Source: Terrisporobacter mayombei (GTDB taxonomy: Bacteria > Bacillota > Clostridia > Peptostreptococcales > Peptostreptococcaceae). Taken from it: a stretch of 64,000 nucleotides of DNA. Position 1 is the stretch's first letter. The number at the start of each line of letters is the position of its first letter. The notes beneath the pieces were generated by a model. It was not told where the DNA came from. It worked only from the letters and a program-made list of their open reading frames with translations, and did not search any database. The position numbers and the translations under genes were made by a program. Positions 24,851-34,850 of the stretch are shown here, piece by piece. The DNA lies in NCBI RefSeq assembly GCF_020748465.1, contig NZ_JAHZMP010000001.1, forward strand, positions 1,178,001 to 1,242,000. The letters run 5' to 3'.

Positions 24851-26026
24851 TTCTTTTCTCTTCTTAGATATAACATCAAATGCTACTGCTGCAAGTAAAA
24901 CTAAACCTTTTACTGCTTTTTGCATATTGGCATCTATACCCATGATTGACATACCATTATTTAATACACCCATGAATATGGCACCTATTACTGCTCCACC
25001 AACTGTTCCTGTTCCACCATAAGCTGATGCTCCACCTATAAAACAAGCTCCTATTGCATCTAGTTCGTAACTCATACCTGCTGTAGGTGCAGAAGAGTTG
25101 AAACGAGCAACACACATTAAAGCAGCTACTGCACTCAAAAATGCCATATTTACATAAGATTTAAATAATACTTTATTTGTATCTATACCACTTAATTTTG
25201 CAGCTTTTTCATTTCCACCAACTGCATATAAATATCTACCATTAACAGTTCTTGATGTGTAGTATGAGTAAATAAGTACTACTGCTGCTAATAATACTAA
25301 TATAGTTGGTATACCTTTATGATTTGCTAACTTGTATCCTGCAAATAATATTAATGCACAAATTACTACTAATCTAGTTAAAAGTTGTGCCGCACTTCCT
25401 GTACTATAACCTTTTTTAATTCTATTTTTTCTACTTACAAGTTCAGTACATACTAAAATAGCACAAACTGCTATAGCTACTATCATACACATAATGTTGA
25501 TTTGCCCACCAAAAGGATCCGGTATATAACTATTAAATAGGTTTAAGTATTCTTCTGGGAATGGTGAAATAGTTAATCCACCTAATATCATTAAGGCAAC
25601 ACCTCTCCAAAGCAACATTCCTGATAATGTTACTATGAATGCTGGTATTCTAACATATGCAATCCAGAATCCTTGCCATATACCTATCAATATACCCACA
25701 GCTAAACATATGGCAATAGCTAAATATACATTCATACCTTTTGTTACTATTAATGTTCCTGCCAATGCTCCAACTAAAGCTACTATAGAACCAACAGATA
25801 AGTCTATATTACCACCTGTTAATATACACATTAACATCCCAACAGCAAGTATAACAACATAACCATTTTGAGATATTAAGTTTGTCATATTTCTTGGTGC
25901 TAGAAGTGTTCCCCCAGTTTCAAATTGGAAAAACAACGTAACTATAACCAAGGCTATCAGCATGGTATTCTTTTTCATAAAAACTTTCAATTTGTCCATA
26001 CTATTAAATTCTTTTGCTTTTTCCAT
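24842..26026 (-). CDS. xylH: Sugar ABC transporter permease (XylH / GguB type)
   Basis: This is the membrane subunit of a ribose-class sugar importer. The 394-residue product has 10 or so hydrophobic segments. The conserved NIDLSVGSIVALVGALAGTL and the C-terminal DAIGACFIGGASAYGGTGTVGGAVIGA are typical of MglC/RbsC/XylH permeases, and the length fits the 'multiple monosaccharide' GguB subgroup. AAGGAG precedes the ATG. It lies 4 bases downstream of the ATPase gene. From context with xylA, xylB and xylR the substrate is most likely xylose, possibly with other monosaccharides. Confidence 0.9.
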   Translation of the reverse strand: MEKAKEFNSMDKLKVFMKKNTMLIALVIVTLFFQFETGGTLLAPRNMTNLISQNGYVVILAVGMLMCILTGGNIDLSVGSIVALVGALAGTLIVTKGMNVYLAIAICLAVGILIGIWQGFWIAYVRIPAFIVTLSGMLLWRGVALMILGGLTISPFPEEYLNLFNSYIPDPFGGQINIMCMIVAIAVCAILVCTELVSRKNRIKKGYSTGSAAQLLTRLVVICALILFAGYKLANHKGIPTILVLLAAVVLIYSYYTSRTVNGRYLYAVGGNEKAAKLSGIDTNKVLFKSYVNMAFLSAVAALMCVARFNSSAPTAGMSYELDAIGACFIGGASAYGGTGTVGGAVIGAIFMGVLNNGMSIMGIDANMQKAVKGLVLLAAVAFDVISKKRKESK

Positions 26027-26030
26027 AATT

Positions 26031-27569
26031 CTACACTCCTTGACTTGATTTCAAAATACATGACATTATAAGTTCTTGGTCCGCTTCTTCTTTGTTAAGC
26101 TCTCCCACAATTTTACCTTCATTCATAACGTAAATACGGTCACTCATTCCTAGTACCTCTGGTAATTCAGACGAAATCATAATTACTGATTTTCCTGCTG
26201 CAACCAGATTATTTATTATACAGTAAATCTCATATTTTGCTCCTACGTCTATACCACGAGTTGGTTCATCAAGTATTAGAACATCCGGATCTGCAAACAT
26301 CCACTTACTTAGTAGCACTTTCTGTTGATTTCCTCCACTAAGATTACCTACGTTTTGTTCTATAGAAGGGCACTTTGTTTTTAACTTTTGTTTGTATTCT
26401 TCTGCTACTTTAACTTCTTCATCTTTGTTTATAACGTTGTGTTTACTAATTTTATCCATTCTTGCCATAGTTGTATTAACTCTAATAGGATTTGATAAAA
26501 TTAGACCATTTCCTTTTCTATCTTCTGACACATATGCTAATTTATTGTAAATAGCATCTTTTACAGTATTTAATTTGACTTCTTTTCCATTAATAAAAAT
26601 TTGTCCATTAATATTTGTACCATAACTTTTTCCAAAAACACTCATGGCAAGTTCTGTTCTACCAGCTCCCATAAGTCCTGATATTCCTACAACTTCACCT
26701 TTACGTACATTTATAGAAACATTATCTACAACTTTACGTTGTGAAAATTGTTCATGATATACGTTCCAGTTTTTCACCTCAAAACAAACATCTCCAATTT
26801 CAATATTTTCTCTTGCTGGGAATCTATTAGTTAAATCTCTACCAACCATTCCTTTAATTATTCTTTCTTCACTAAAATCATCTACTTTTTTATCCAAAGT
26901 CTCTATAGTAGATCCATCACGAATAATTGTTATTTTGTCGGCAACATAAGATATTTCATTCAATTTATGTGAGATTATTATAGAAGTCATTCCTTTTTTC
27001 TTGAACTCCAATAATAAATCTAATAATTTTTGCGATTCTTGTTCATTCAATGATGCTGTTGGCTCATCTAATATAAGAAGTTTAACACGCTTTGATAAAG
27101 CCTTTGCTATTTCAACTAACTGTTGTTTTCCTACACCTATATCTTTTATTAAAGTTTGTGAAGATTCTTGAAGTCCTACAACTTCTAATAATCCTTCTGC
27201 ATCGGAATAAGTTTTATTCCAATCTATTGCCATTTTTTTACCTTGTTCATTTCCTAAAAATATGTTTTCTCCTATACTCATATAAGGTACTAATGCTAGC
27301 TCTTGATGTATAATTACTATACCTTTTTTCTCGCTATCTTTTATTTCTTTAAAATTACAAACTTCACCTTTGTAAACTATATCTCCATCATAACTACCAT
27401 AAGGATACACACCACTTAGTACATTCATTAGAGTAGATTTACCAGCTCCATTTTCTCCAACTAAAGCATGAATTTCTCCTTCCTCAACTTGAAGGTTTAC
27501 ATTATCTAAAGCTTTAACTCCAGGAAATTCCTTGGTAATATTCCTCATTTCTAATATTATTTCAGCCAA
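26031..27569 (-). CDS. xylG: Sugar ABC transporter ATPase, two nucleotide-binding domains (XylG / GguA type)
   Basis: The 512-residue product has two ABC domains in tandem. The first has GENGAGKST, a [13 protein letters not shown] signature region and [13 protein letters not shown]; the second has a degenerate Walker A (GLMGAGRTE), [15 protein letters not shown] and [16 protein letters not shown] weakened second P-loop is normal for RbsA/XylG-class ATPases. The start is TTG at 27569, with GAGAGG just ahead. It energises the permease encoded directly downstream. Confidence 0.92.
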   Translation of the reverse strand: MAEIILEMRNITKEFPGVKALDNVNLQVEEGEIHALVGENGAGKSTLMNVLSGVYPYGSYDGDIVYKGEVCNFKEIKDSEKKGIVIIHQELALVPYMSIGENIFLGNEQGKKMAIDWNKTYSDAEGLLEVVGLQESSQTLIKDIGVGKQQLVEIAKALSKRVKLLILDEPTASLNEQESQKLLDLLLEFKKKGMTSIIISHKLNEISYVADKITIIRDGSTIETLDKKVDDFSEERIIKGMVGRDLTNRFPARENIEIGDVCFEVKNWNVYHEQFSQRKVVDNVSINVRKGEVVGISGLMGAGRTELAMSVFGKSYGTNINGQIFINGKEVKLNTVKDAIYNKLAYVSEDRKGNGLILSNPIRVNTTMARMDKISKHNVINKDEEVKVAEEYKQKLKTKCPSIEQNVGNLSGGNQQKVLLSKWMFADPDVLILDEPTRGIDVGAKYEIYCIINNLVAAGKSVIMISSELPEVLGMSDRIYVMNEGKIVGELNKEEADQELIMSCILKSSQGV

Positions 27570-27654
27570 TTACCTCTCCCCTTTAACTTGCAAGGGTAAA
27601 TATAATTTCTTATATTTACCCTATTTGATTTTTATAAACTAATTTATAAAGCTA

Positions 27655-28746
27655 TTATTTTAATTGATCTTCAGTGTAGTATCCTGAATCTATTAATAAC
27701 TCTTTGTAATTTTCTTTATCTGCGAATACTGGCTCACATAAGTAAGTTGGTACTATGCCTTTTCCATTGTCATAAGATTTTTCATCATTTACATCTACTT
27801 TTTCACCTGACATTATTTGATCAACCATTTTAACAACTTGAGTTGCTAATTTACGAGTATCTTTGAATACTGACATTGATTGAGTTCCGTTTAATATATT
27901 TTTTACAGAAGTTATATCACAGTCTTGTCCTGTTAATACAGGGAAGTTATTTTTTGTATATCCAGCAGCTTTTAAAGCATTTGTTATACCATTTGCAACA
28001 GAGTCATTAGAGGATAATACAACATCTACTTTCTTGTTTCCTGTGTAATTAGCTGTTAATATGTTATCCATTCTCTTTTGAGATTCTTCTGTTGACCAGT
28101 TTGGAGTAGCAACTTCTTCAAATTTTGTTTGTTTAGATTGAACAACTAGTTTTCCATCATCTATATATTTTTGTAATACATCCATTGCTCCACCAAAGAA
28201 GAAGTGACAGTTGTTATCATCAGAAGAACCAGTGAATAATTCTAAGTTAAAAGGACCTTTTTCTTTATCTAATTTTAAAGTATCAACTATGTATTGACCT
28301 TGTATTTGACCAACTTTGTGGTTGTCAAATGTAGCATAATAAGATACTGCATCTGTATCCATTATTAAACGGTCATATGCTATAACAGGTATTTCTTCAT
28401 TTTTAGCTTCTTGTAAAACTGTACTTAAAGAACCGCCGTCTATAGATGCTACAACTAAAAGTTTACATCCACCAGTTATCATATTTTCAATTTGAGAAAC
28501 TTGAGTAGCTATATCATTATTTGCATATTGTAAGTCTACCTCGTATCCAGCTTCTTCTAATTCTTTTTTCATATTTTCACCGTCTTGGTTCCAACGTTGT
28601 AAATCTTTTGTAGGCATAGCAACACCTATTTTACCACCTTCTTTTTTGTCTCCTGATCCTGAACCAGAACTAGAACATGCAGTTAGTGATAATACTAGCA
28701 TCACACTCATTGATAATGCTAATATTTTCCCAAAAATTTTTTTCAT
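27655..28746 (-). CDS. xylF: Sugar-binding lipoprotein (XylF / ChvE type)
   Basis: This is the extracellular substrate-binding subunit, 363 residues long. A lipoprotein signal peptide ends at LTAC with Cys24 as lipid site. The mature part, from KIGVAMPTKDLQRWNQDG through NNDIATQVSQIENMI, to VVASIDGGSLSTVLQEAK and IPVIAYDRLIMDTDAV, is very close to the ChvE multiple-monosaccharide-binding proteins (xylose, glucose, galactose, arabinose). It is the first transport gene, 112 bases downstream of galM. Confidence 0.92.
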   Translation of the reverse strand: MKKIFGKILALSMSVMLVLSLTACSSSGSGSGDKKEGGKIGVAMPTKDLQRWNQDGENMKKELEEAGYEVDLQYANNDIATQVSQIENMITGGCKLLVVASIDGGSLSTVLQEAKNEEIPVIAYDRLIMDTDAVSYYATFDNHKVGQIQGQYIVDTLKLDKEKGPFNLELFTGSSDDNNCHFFFGGAMDVLQKYIDDGKLVVQSKQTKFEEVATPNWSTEESQKRMDNILTANYTGNKKVDVVLSSNDSVANGITNALKAAGYTKNNFPVLTGQDCDITSVKNILNGTQSMSVFKDTRKLATQVVKMVDQIMSGEKVDVNDEKSYDNGKGIVPTYLCEPVFADKENYKELLIDSGYYTEDQLK

Positions 28747-28858
28747 CAGTGCTTTCCCCCTAAATTTTTTAATATTTTATAATAATAGGCTATTTTATTT
28801 GACTAATAACTAATTTAAAATATCTTTTCATTATTAAAACAACCTATTTTATACTTAT

Positions 28859-29911
28859 TTATTTGTTTATAAATTTATAAATAGTAGTACTCTCATACTT
28901 ATCTCCTGCTTTTAAAATAGGAGATTTAAAATTTTCATTGTTAATTGAATCTGGGAAATATTGAGTCTCTAAACAAATGCCACATCTATCTTCATATACT
29001 GTATTGTCTTTTCCTAGAGGCCCTCCAGAAATAAAGTTTCCTGCATAAAACTGTACCCCTTCACTGTCTGAATATACTTCCATAGCAATATTTGTGTTTT
29101 CATCATAAAGTTCTGCTATTTTTTCTATACCTTCTTCTTTCTTATCTATCACAAAGTTATGGTCGTAACCACCACAAAATAATAGCTGATCATAATTTTC
29201 ATTAATTTGAGAATTTATTTTTTTAGAAATTATGAAATCCATTGGTGTTCCTTTCACCGATTTAATTTCACCTGTTGGTATGGCTTCACTATCTTTTACT
29301 GGTGTAAAATATTTCGAATTTATCCATAGTTGTTGATTAGTTGCATCTTTACTCTTATGTCCTGATAAATTAAAATAACTGTGATTAGTTAAATTTACGA
29401 CAGTATCTTTGTCACTTATTCCCTTATAGGATAATTTTAGTTCATTATCTTCTGTTAAAGTGTATCTGACTTTTACTGTTAAGTTACCTGGAAATCCTTG
29501 ATTTTTATCTAAGTTAAAATATGTAAACTCAACATAATTCTCTTCTTCGTTCATATGATAGTTCCATACAGCCTTATGAAACCCTTTTCCGCCACTATGC
29601 AAATTATTGTTATTATCATTTTGTTCTAAATTGTACTCTATATCATTTAAAGTAAAGCATGCATTATTTATACGATTGCAGTTAGGCCCAATAGTTGAAC
29701 CAAAGAATTTCGGATTTGAAATATAATTTTTTAAATCGTCGTATCCAAGAACCACATCTATTTTTTCATTGTTCTTTGGAATAGCAAGACTTATTAATGT
29801 AGCTCCATAATTAGTAACTACAGCTTCCATATTGTTAATATTTTTCAATTTAAATGTGAAAACGCTATCCCCGACATTAGTCGAGCCAAAGTGCATTTTT
29901 TCTATATTCAT
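28859..29911 (-). CDS. galM: Aldose 1-epimerase (galactose mutarotase)
   Basis: It interconverts alpha and beta anomers of aldoses, supplying the form used by isomerases and kinases. The 350-residue product shows the substrate-site NRINNACFTLNDIEYNLEQN, the catalytic His in NLTNHSYFNLSG and GGYDHNFVI, and the catalytic Glu in CLETQYFPDS. An AAGGAG site precedes the ATG. It is the first gene of the galM-xylFGH transcript and lies directly behind a perfect XylR operator, which ties it to xylose use. A cre-like sequence within its first codons (29857-29870, two mismatches) could add catabolite control. Confidence 0.9.
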   Translation of the reverse strand: MNIEKMHFGSTNVGDSVFTFKLKNINNMEAVVTNYGATLISLAIPKNNEKIDVVLGYDDLKNYISNPKFFGSTIGPNCNRINNACFTLNDIEYNLEQNDNNNNLHSGGKGFHKAVWNYHMNEEENYVEFTYFNLDKNQGFPGNLTVKVRYTLTEDNELKLSYKGISDKDTVVNLTNHSYFNLSGHKSKDATNQQLWINSKYFTPVKDSEAIPTGEIKSVKGTPMDFIISKKINSQINENYDQLLFCGGYDHNFVIDKKEEGIEKIAELYDENTNIAMEVYSDSEGVQFYAGNFISGGPLGKDNTVYEDRCGICLETQYFPDSINNENFKSPILKAGDKYESTTIYKFINK

Positions 29912-29974
29912 ATCATTCTCCTTTAAAATAGTTATTTTCTACATCTTATTATCAAAACATTTCACATTCTTGCT

Positions 29975-29999
29975 ACTTAGTTTATCGACTAAACTAAGT
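29975..29999 (-). promoter_or_regulatory. XylR operator upstream of galM-xylFGH
   Basis: The perfect inverted repeat ACTTAGTTTA / TAAACTAAGT has a 5-base spacer. It matches the TTAGTTT-type xyl operator of Firmicutes and the site upstream of xylA. Confidence 0.85.
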
Positions 30000-30150
30000 C
30001 TTTATATCTACATTGTAAAAACTTTCTAATAATTTGTCAAATTTTTCTTCAACATATTATAAGAAACTTTTTGAGTAATTTTGTAAAAATAAGTGAATAT
30101 CTAATTTACATAGTTATAATTTAATTTTTAAATTTCATTCCAATGAAAAA

Positions 30151-30184
30151 AGATGCTTTTATCATAATTTCTATAAAAGCATCT
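30151..30184 (-). terminator. Terminator of the SH3b-SGNH gene
   Basis: AGATGCTTTTAT pairs with ATAAAAGCATCT, followed by T's on the minus strand. Confidence 0.85.
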
Positions 30185-30199
30185 CTCTTAATTTCTTAT

Positions 30200-31510
30200 T
30201 TAATTTTTCTCTGCACTTTTTATAGCACTAAAAATATTATTGTAGAATTTTAATTCTTTAGAACTATCTATATGTAATCCATCAGAAGTACTATTAAGAT
30301 ATCCTTTACTATCAACAAAATCTTTTGTAGCATCTATTAGTTTAACATTTGATTTTGTTGAACAAAAGTCTTTTAGTTGTTTATTATACTTATTAATAGC
30401 TTTGTTGTGACTTGTTGGGCTATTTTCTGTAAAGTTTTTCCCCACAGGAAATACTTTTTGTACATATATAGTTTTGTCTGGATATTTTGCAACAAGTTGA
30501 TTTATAAGAGCCTTTGTATCTACAATGTTTGTGGAAGTAGTCACGCCATTTACTCCTATTAATAAAGATACACTATCAATACTATTTTTGTCAGGCATTT
30601 CATCTACTTTGTCTAACCAATAAGATGGTCTACTTCCCCCTTGAGCATGAACATAAACCATTTCATTTTTACTCTTTATAGTCTTTTCCATTCTTGCAGT
30701 AAAAGAATCCCCAACAAATAAAAAGTCATTTAGATTCTTTCTATTGGATGAGTTAGAATTACTTAATTTTACATATGTACTACTAACATAAGCATCTGAA
30801 TCTTTATATCTAATTTTATACCATCCATTTGATTGTTTTTTTATTATTTGAACTCTAGATCCTTTGTTTAATGTTCCTAATTTAGTCGATGATGTGGAAG
30901 CACTTTTTCTCACATTTACAGATGTTGTGCTAATAGTTCCTCTGCTAGTAACTTTAATACTTGGAGTAAGCTTTATGTAATTTCCTTTTACATAGGCATA
31001 AGAGTTTTTATATTTTATTTTGTACCAGTTTGTTGAAGTGGCTCTTACAATATCCACATTTGTGTCTTTTGGTAAATAACCTAGAACTTTTGAACTTGTT
31101 GAGCAACTTTCTCTTACTGTTAATTTTGTTGCATTATAAACTATTCCTGTATTTAATACATTATCTATACTTTTTGTTTTGCTAAGTTTTATAAAATTTT
31201 TACCCACATATGCATAAGAGTTTTTGTATTTTATTTTGTACCATCCATTATTAGTTTTTTCTACTATTTCTACCTTGTCACCAGTGTAAAGGCTACCTAA
31301 ATATTTTCCACTGGCTGAATTTTTACTTCTTACACTAACTCCATCTATAGTTGCTTTTCCCGTATCAATTACTTTTACAGTAGCTTTTTCTGATGATGCT
31401 TTTATGTTGCTTATTTCATTTGCATCAATTGTTGCTACACAAAAAAAACTACTTATCATAGTTCCTGTTAAAAAAGTAACTAAATACTTTTTAAATTTTT
31501 TATTTATCAT
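30200..31510 (-). CDS. Secreted protein with three SH3b domains and an SGNH hydrolase domain
   Basis: The 436-residue product has a signal peptide (about 1-30). Three bacterial SH3 domains of about 65 residues follow (42-110, 115-180, 185-250), each ending in a WYKIKYK/NSYAYV-type strand. The C-terminal domain (255-435) shows the SGNH pattern: nucleophile block FVGDSFTAR, Gly block QGGSRPSYWL, the NG block LLIGVNGV and the catalytic DGLHID. SH3b domains usually bind peptidoglycan or cell-wall polymers, so a cell-wall or glycan O-deacetylase/esterase is plausible. The substrate is unknown. It is a monocistronic unit. Confidence 0.82.
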   Translation of the reverse strand: MINKKFKKYLVTFLTGTMISSFFCVATIDANEISNIKASSEKATVKVIDTGKATIDGVSVRSKNSASGKYLGSLYTGDKVEIVEKTNNGWYKIKYKNSYAYVGKNFIKLSKTKSIDNVLNTGIVYNATKLTVRESCSTSSKVLGYLPKDTNVDIVRATSTNWYKIKYKNSYAYVKGNYIKLTPSIKVTSRGTISTTSVNVRKSASTSSTKLGTLNKGSRVQIIKKQSNGWYKIRYKDSDAYVSSTYVKLSNSNSSNRKNLNDFLFVGDSFTARMEKTIKSKNEMVYVHAQGGSRPSYWLDKVDEMPDKNSIDSVSLLIGVNGVTTSTNIVDTKALINQLVAKYPDKTIYVQKVFPVGKNFTENSPTSHNKAINKYNKQLKDFCSTKSNVKLIDATKDFVDSKGYLNSTSDGLHIDSSKELKFYNNIFSAIKSAEKN

Positions 31511-31601
31511 TTTTATCCTCCATATTGCTACCTTATAGGTATATATTACCTTTATTTAAAATAAATACAACCAATTTCCCGAAAATTAAATTTCTTCAAT
31601 A

Positions 31602-31636
31602 TAAAAAACCTTCAATGAATTAATTTCAATGAAGGC
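31602..31636 (-). terminator. Terminator of the lactate dehydrogenase-family gene
   Basis: CCTTCA-TGAA pairs with TTCA-TGAAGG (one internal A-A mismatch), then T's on the minus strand. Confidence 0.75.
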
Positions 31637-31644
31637 TATTTTAT

Positions 31645-32589
31645 CTATTTTATTTTAGACATATTTTCCTTTACTACACTACAAGAATCTTTAAACTCTT
31701 TTAACTCTTCTTCTGTTAAATTAAGTTCGTATTTATCTTCTACTCCATTTTTTCCTACAACTACTGGAATACTTATGTATAATCCTTCTTCTCCATATTC
31801 ACCTTCTAGTAATGTTGATGCAGTTGTTACAAATTTTTCATCATGATAAATTCCTTTTATAAATCTAGCTGCTGTGGATGCTATACCAAACTCTGTGCAT
31901 TTTTTACCTTCATAAGTAAACCATCCACCTTTTATTGTTCTATATGTTATATCTTTTTTATCTAAATTTCCGAAAGTTTCTGGTCTTTCTTTTTCCAATT
32001 CACTTAGAGGTTTTCCACCTAAATTTACAGCTGACCAAGGAATCATTTGAGAGTCTCCATGTTCTCCTAAAGAATACCCTATAATAGACTTATGATCTAT
32101 TCCTGTAGACTGGGCCATTACATTTCTAAATCTAGAACTATCAAGACCAGTTCCTGTACCAAAAACTTGATTGTGAGGAAGTCCTGTAACCTTTTGTATA
32201 TGATAAGCTATTATATCGCATGGATTTGTAATATTTATTATTATGCCGTTAAATCCAGCATCCATCACTTTTTTAATATATGAATCAACCATATCCACAC
32301 TCTGTTGAAGTTCATCTAATCTATCTCTAGACTCTGAAATTTTTCCTACACTATTTACTATTATGTCACAGTCTCCTAAATCCTCATATTCTCCTGCAAT
32401 TACATTTATTCTATGTGGTAGATATGTTGTAGCATCTAATAAATCATGTCTTTCACTAATGGCTTTTTGATTATTTATATCAACTAAAACAAGTTCATCT
32501 ACTAGACCTTGAGTTACTAGTGAAAAAGCTACATGTGCTCCAACATGACCAACACCAATTATCCCAACTTTTCTTAATTTTATTTCCAT
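31645..32589 (-). CDS. L-2-hydroxyacid dehydrogenase, lactate dehydrogenase family
   Basis: The NAD-dependent product has 314 residues and reduces a 2-oxo acid to the L-hydroxy acid. The N-terminal GIIGVGHVGAHVA binds NAD. The catalytic His is in GEHGDSQ, the substrate-binding Arg in GTGLDSSRFRN, and the mobile loop reads GKISESRDRLDEL in place of the usual lactate dehydrogenase loop. That loop and the general appearance are closer to L-2-hydroxyisocaproate dehydrogenase than to classical L-lactate dehydrogenase, so a leucine- or phenylalanine-derived oxo acid is a reasonable alternative substrate. Confidence 0.82.
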   Translation of the reverse strand: MEIKLRKVGIIGVGHVGAHVAFSLVTQGLVDELVLVDINNQKAISERHDLLDATTYLPHRINVIAGEYEDLGDCDIIVNSVGKISESRDRLDELQQSVDMVDSYIKKVMDAGFNGIIINITNPCDIIAYHIQKVTGLPHNQVFGTGTGLDSSRFRNVMAQSTGIDHKSIIGYSLGEHGDSQMIPWSAVNLGGKPLSELEKERPETFGNLDKKDITYRTIKGGWFTYEGKKCTEFGIASTAARFIKGIYHDEKFVTTASTLLEGEYGEEGLYISIPVVVGKNGVEDKYELNLTEEELKEFKDSCSVVKENMSKIK

Positions 32590-32702
32590 TTATATTGTCC
32601 CCCTTTATAAAATGTAAATTTTTACAATATCTTAAATGTTTAAGTTAATGATATCACAGTTGTATACAGTATAGTTTTTGTTTTTTATTTTTGATCATTA
32701 AA

Positions 32703-33599
32703 TTATTTAATACTTGCTGAAGATTTGTAACTCTTTGATAGGCGCTGTACACCTGGAACGGTTATTTTGCAACTTGCACTTGTTCCATTTGGCAAAGTAG
32801 CTTTAATTGTTGCTTCTCCTGTACCTACTGCTAACACCATTCCTTCTTTTGATATTTTCGCCACATTTTTATTGATCGAGGTCCATTTTATATTACTATT
32901 ATTCAAATTAGCATAAACATAAGGCCAACCTTGATTTAAGTTTTTTACATAAAGTTTTTTGCTACTTCCTTTTTTAAGAGATAATTTTTTTTCATTTATA
33001 GATATCTTTGTATTATTTCTTAAAGTATTTATGGATTTAGTTACTTTTTTATTACTAGGTTTAGTTGGCGTAGTTGATTTTACATTTGTAAACACTTGTG
33101 TAAAATAAAGACTTCCATTATGTTTAAACACACCTATTCCTATAGATTTGAACTTTGAATTTAAAATGTTCTTTTTATGCCCTGATGACTTCATCCAGCT
33201 ATTCATAACACTTTTTGCATCACTATAATTTGCTGCAATATTTTCTCCTGCAAAGTTATATCCTATTTTTGATAATTCTTCAATAGAAAAACAAGAAGCA
33301 CCATTTGGTCTTGTGTGTGAATAATAAATACTAAGCTCTGCTGACCTTTTCATTGCACCTTTCATAAGAGTTTTATTCATTGTTAAAGGTGGTACTCCCG
33401 CAGCTTTTCTTTCTTTATTTACTATTTTTAAAATTTTATAAGCTTCATCATAAAGCTCTTGTCCGCTTACAGATAAACTCACAGTATTTTCAGCTGCTTG
33501 TACCATACTAACTTTTTGGAAATTACATATTATCAATGATAAAGATAATAAAACACATGCTATTTTGTTAATTAATTTATTTATAATAATCCCCCCCAT
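32703..33599 (-). CDS. Secreted CAP/SCP-domain protein with C-terminal Ig-like (BIG2) domain
   Basis: The product has about 293-298 residues. A signal peptide ends near QAA. The CAP domain (about 50-175) has the bacterial YkwD-type pattern: SHTRPNGASCF, AGENIAANY, SWMKSSGHKKNILN and FTQVF. A BIG2-type Ig domain (about 205-285) follows, with KLSLKKGSSKKLYV and VLAVGTGEATI. The start is uncertain: the only ATG (33599) overlaps a run of seven G's that must be the ribosome site, and an ATA at 33582-33584 stands at the usual 6-base spacing. The substrate or partner is unknown; such proteins are often wall-associated or sporulation-linked. Confidence 0.8.
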   Translation of the reverse strand: MGGIIINKLINKIACVLLSLSLIICNFQKVSMVQAAENTVSLSVSGQELYDEAYKILKIVNKERKAAGVPPLTMNKTLMKGAMKRSAELSIYYSHTRPNGASCFSIEELSKIGYNFAGENIAANYSDAKSVMNSWMKSSGHKKNILNSKFKSIGIGVFKHNGSLYFTQVFTNVKSTTPTKPSNKKVTKSINTLRNNTKISINEKKLSLKKGSSKKLYVKNLNQGWPYVYANLNNSNIKWTSINKNVAKISKEGMVLAVGTGEATIKATLPNGTSASCKITVPGVQRLSKSYKSSASIK

Positions 33600-33697
33600 T
33601 TTAGACTTATATTAATATAATAAACTATCTTACTTACAGAACTAAAGTAATTATAATAATTAAATTTCCAATTAAACGGTTATATGAGTAAATGCAT

Positions 33698-33752
33698 TAA
33701 AAAAACTATTTTGAACTTTGCTCAAAGGCAAATCTATTCAAAATAGTTTTCA
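33698..33752 (-). terminator. Terminator of the C39-like peptidase gene
   Basis: AAAACTATTTTGAA pairs with TTCAAAATAGTTTT around a 21-base loop, with a T run on the minus strand. Confidence 0.8.
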
Positions 33753-33795
33753 TAAATATCAGTTTCTAAATCTATTAATTTTAAGTCATATTTTA

Positions 33796-34665
33796 TTACA
33801 AAGCTTTAAAAGCCCATAAATTTTTAGCTTCTTTCAAAAATATGTTTATATCCCAAGTTTTTTTACTTTTCAATTTACTGTCTGGATCATTCACTATTAT
33901 TTTATTGTTGCTATCCACTCCTGTTAATACAATATAATGTCCTGATGTTGTAAATTCTCCAGGCCCCATACTGACTATTATTGGTTGTCCTTTTCTTAAA
34001 GTTTGTAATATTGATTCTTCACTTAAAGATATTTCCCTACCTGCTATACCAAACTTTCGAGCACCCTGTGTCATCAGATCCCAACTTGTCCCTACTCCTT
34101 CTACTAAATATCCCTTGTCATTGCTATAATCAGCTACTACTTTAGGATTGATATTCGTATTTCCAGTAAGTCCTACAGCTACCATTGCTATAGATGTTGT
34201 TCCACATCCATTAATAGCTATAAAATCTGAACCATATTTCTCATAGCCCCATCTTTTGTCCCATTGAATAAATAGGGGTATTTCACCTTTTTTATAATCT
34301 TTTCTGACAGAAGCTTTTATTTTACTGTAACCTTTATAGTCAGTATAATCTGCAACAAAATTTAAAGCTTCTTCTTTTTTCGATGCTAATTCTAAAAGCT
34401 CTCTAGGATATGATTGTACATTTTCTAAAATCTTATATGCTTTTGGATTATTTTTACCATTTTCTAATATTAGTTTTAAAACATCATCATTAGACTGTTT
34501 TACTTTTTCTGATATTGCTTCCATATTTTTATTCATAGCAACTTGATCATAATCGCTACTATATGCTTTTATTGTTTTTCCAGCTATTTTAGATAATGCT
34601 ATTACAAATACTATGGATAATAGAATTACAAATGCTGTTTTTTTCTTATGCATTCTTCCTCTCAT
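33796..34665 (-). CDS. Membrane-anchored C39-like cysteine peptidase
   Basis: The product has about 289 residues with one N-terminal membrane segment (HKKKTAFVILLSIVFVIALS). A helical region follows, then a papain-like C39 domain (about 130-285): NGCGTTSIAMVAVGL carries the Cys nucleophile, SGHYIVLTGVD the His and NDPDS the Asp. It is therefore an extracytoplasmic peptidase or bacteriocin-leader-type fold of unknown target. The longer frame uses a TTG at 34698 with no ribosome site, so the ATG at 34665 with AAGG 7 bases ahead is chosen. The internal ATG at 34656 is also possible. Confidence 0.75.
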   Translation of the reverse strand: MRGRMHKKKTAFVILLSIVFVIALSKIAGKTIKAYSSDYDQVAMNKNMEAISEKVKQSNDDVLKLILENGKNNPKAYKILENVQSYPRELLELASKKEEALNFVADYTDYKGYSKIKASVRKDYKKGEIPLFIQWDKRWGYEKYGSDFIAINGCGTTSIAMVAVGLTGNTNINPKVVADYSNDKGYLVEGVGTSWDLMTQGARKFGIAGREISLSEESILQTLRKGQPIIVSMGPGEFTTSGHYIVLTGVDSNNKIIVNDPDSKLKSKKTWDINIFLKEAKNLWAFKAL

Positions 34666-34793
34666 AATAATCCTTACCTTACCTTTTCTTCTTTTCAAAA
34701 AAATATATTATTTGTTTCAAAGTTGTAAATTTTTTAAATATTGTTATATATTTAATGGATACCTACTCTGCTACGTAACTGCTATATACGATT

Positions 34794-34841
34794 AAAAAAT
34801 CCTATAGGTAGATTTATTTAAATCTATTTACAGGATTTTTC
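34794..34841 (-). terminator. Terminator of the polysaccharide deacetylase gene
   Basis: AAAATCCT-GTAGATTT pairs with AAATCTA-AGGATTTT, with T's on the minus strand. Confidence 0.8.
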
Positions 34842-34850
34842 AAATGAGTT

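Noticed and set aside
29857..29870. cre-like site within the first codons of galM
   Set aside because: Two mismatches at conserved positions; mentioned with galM but not strong enough for its own entry.
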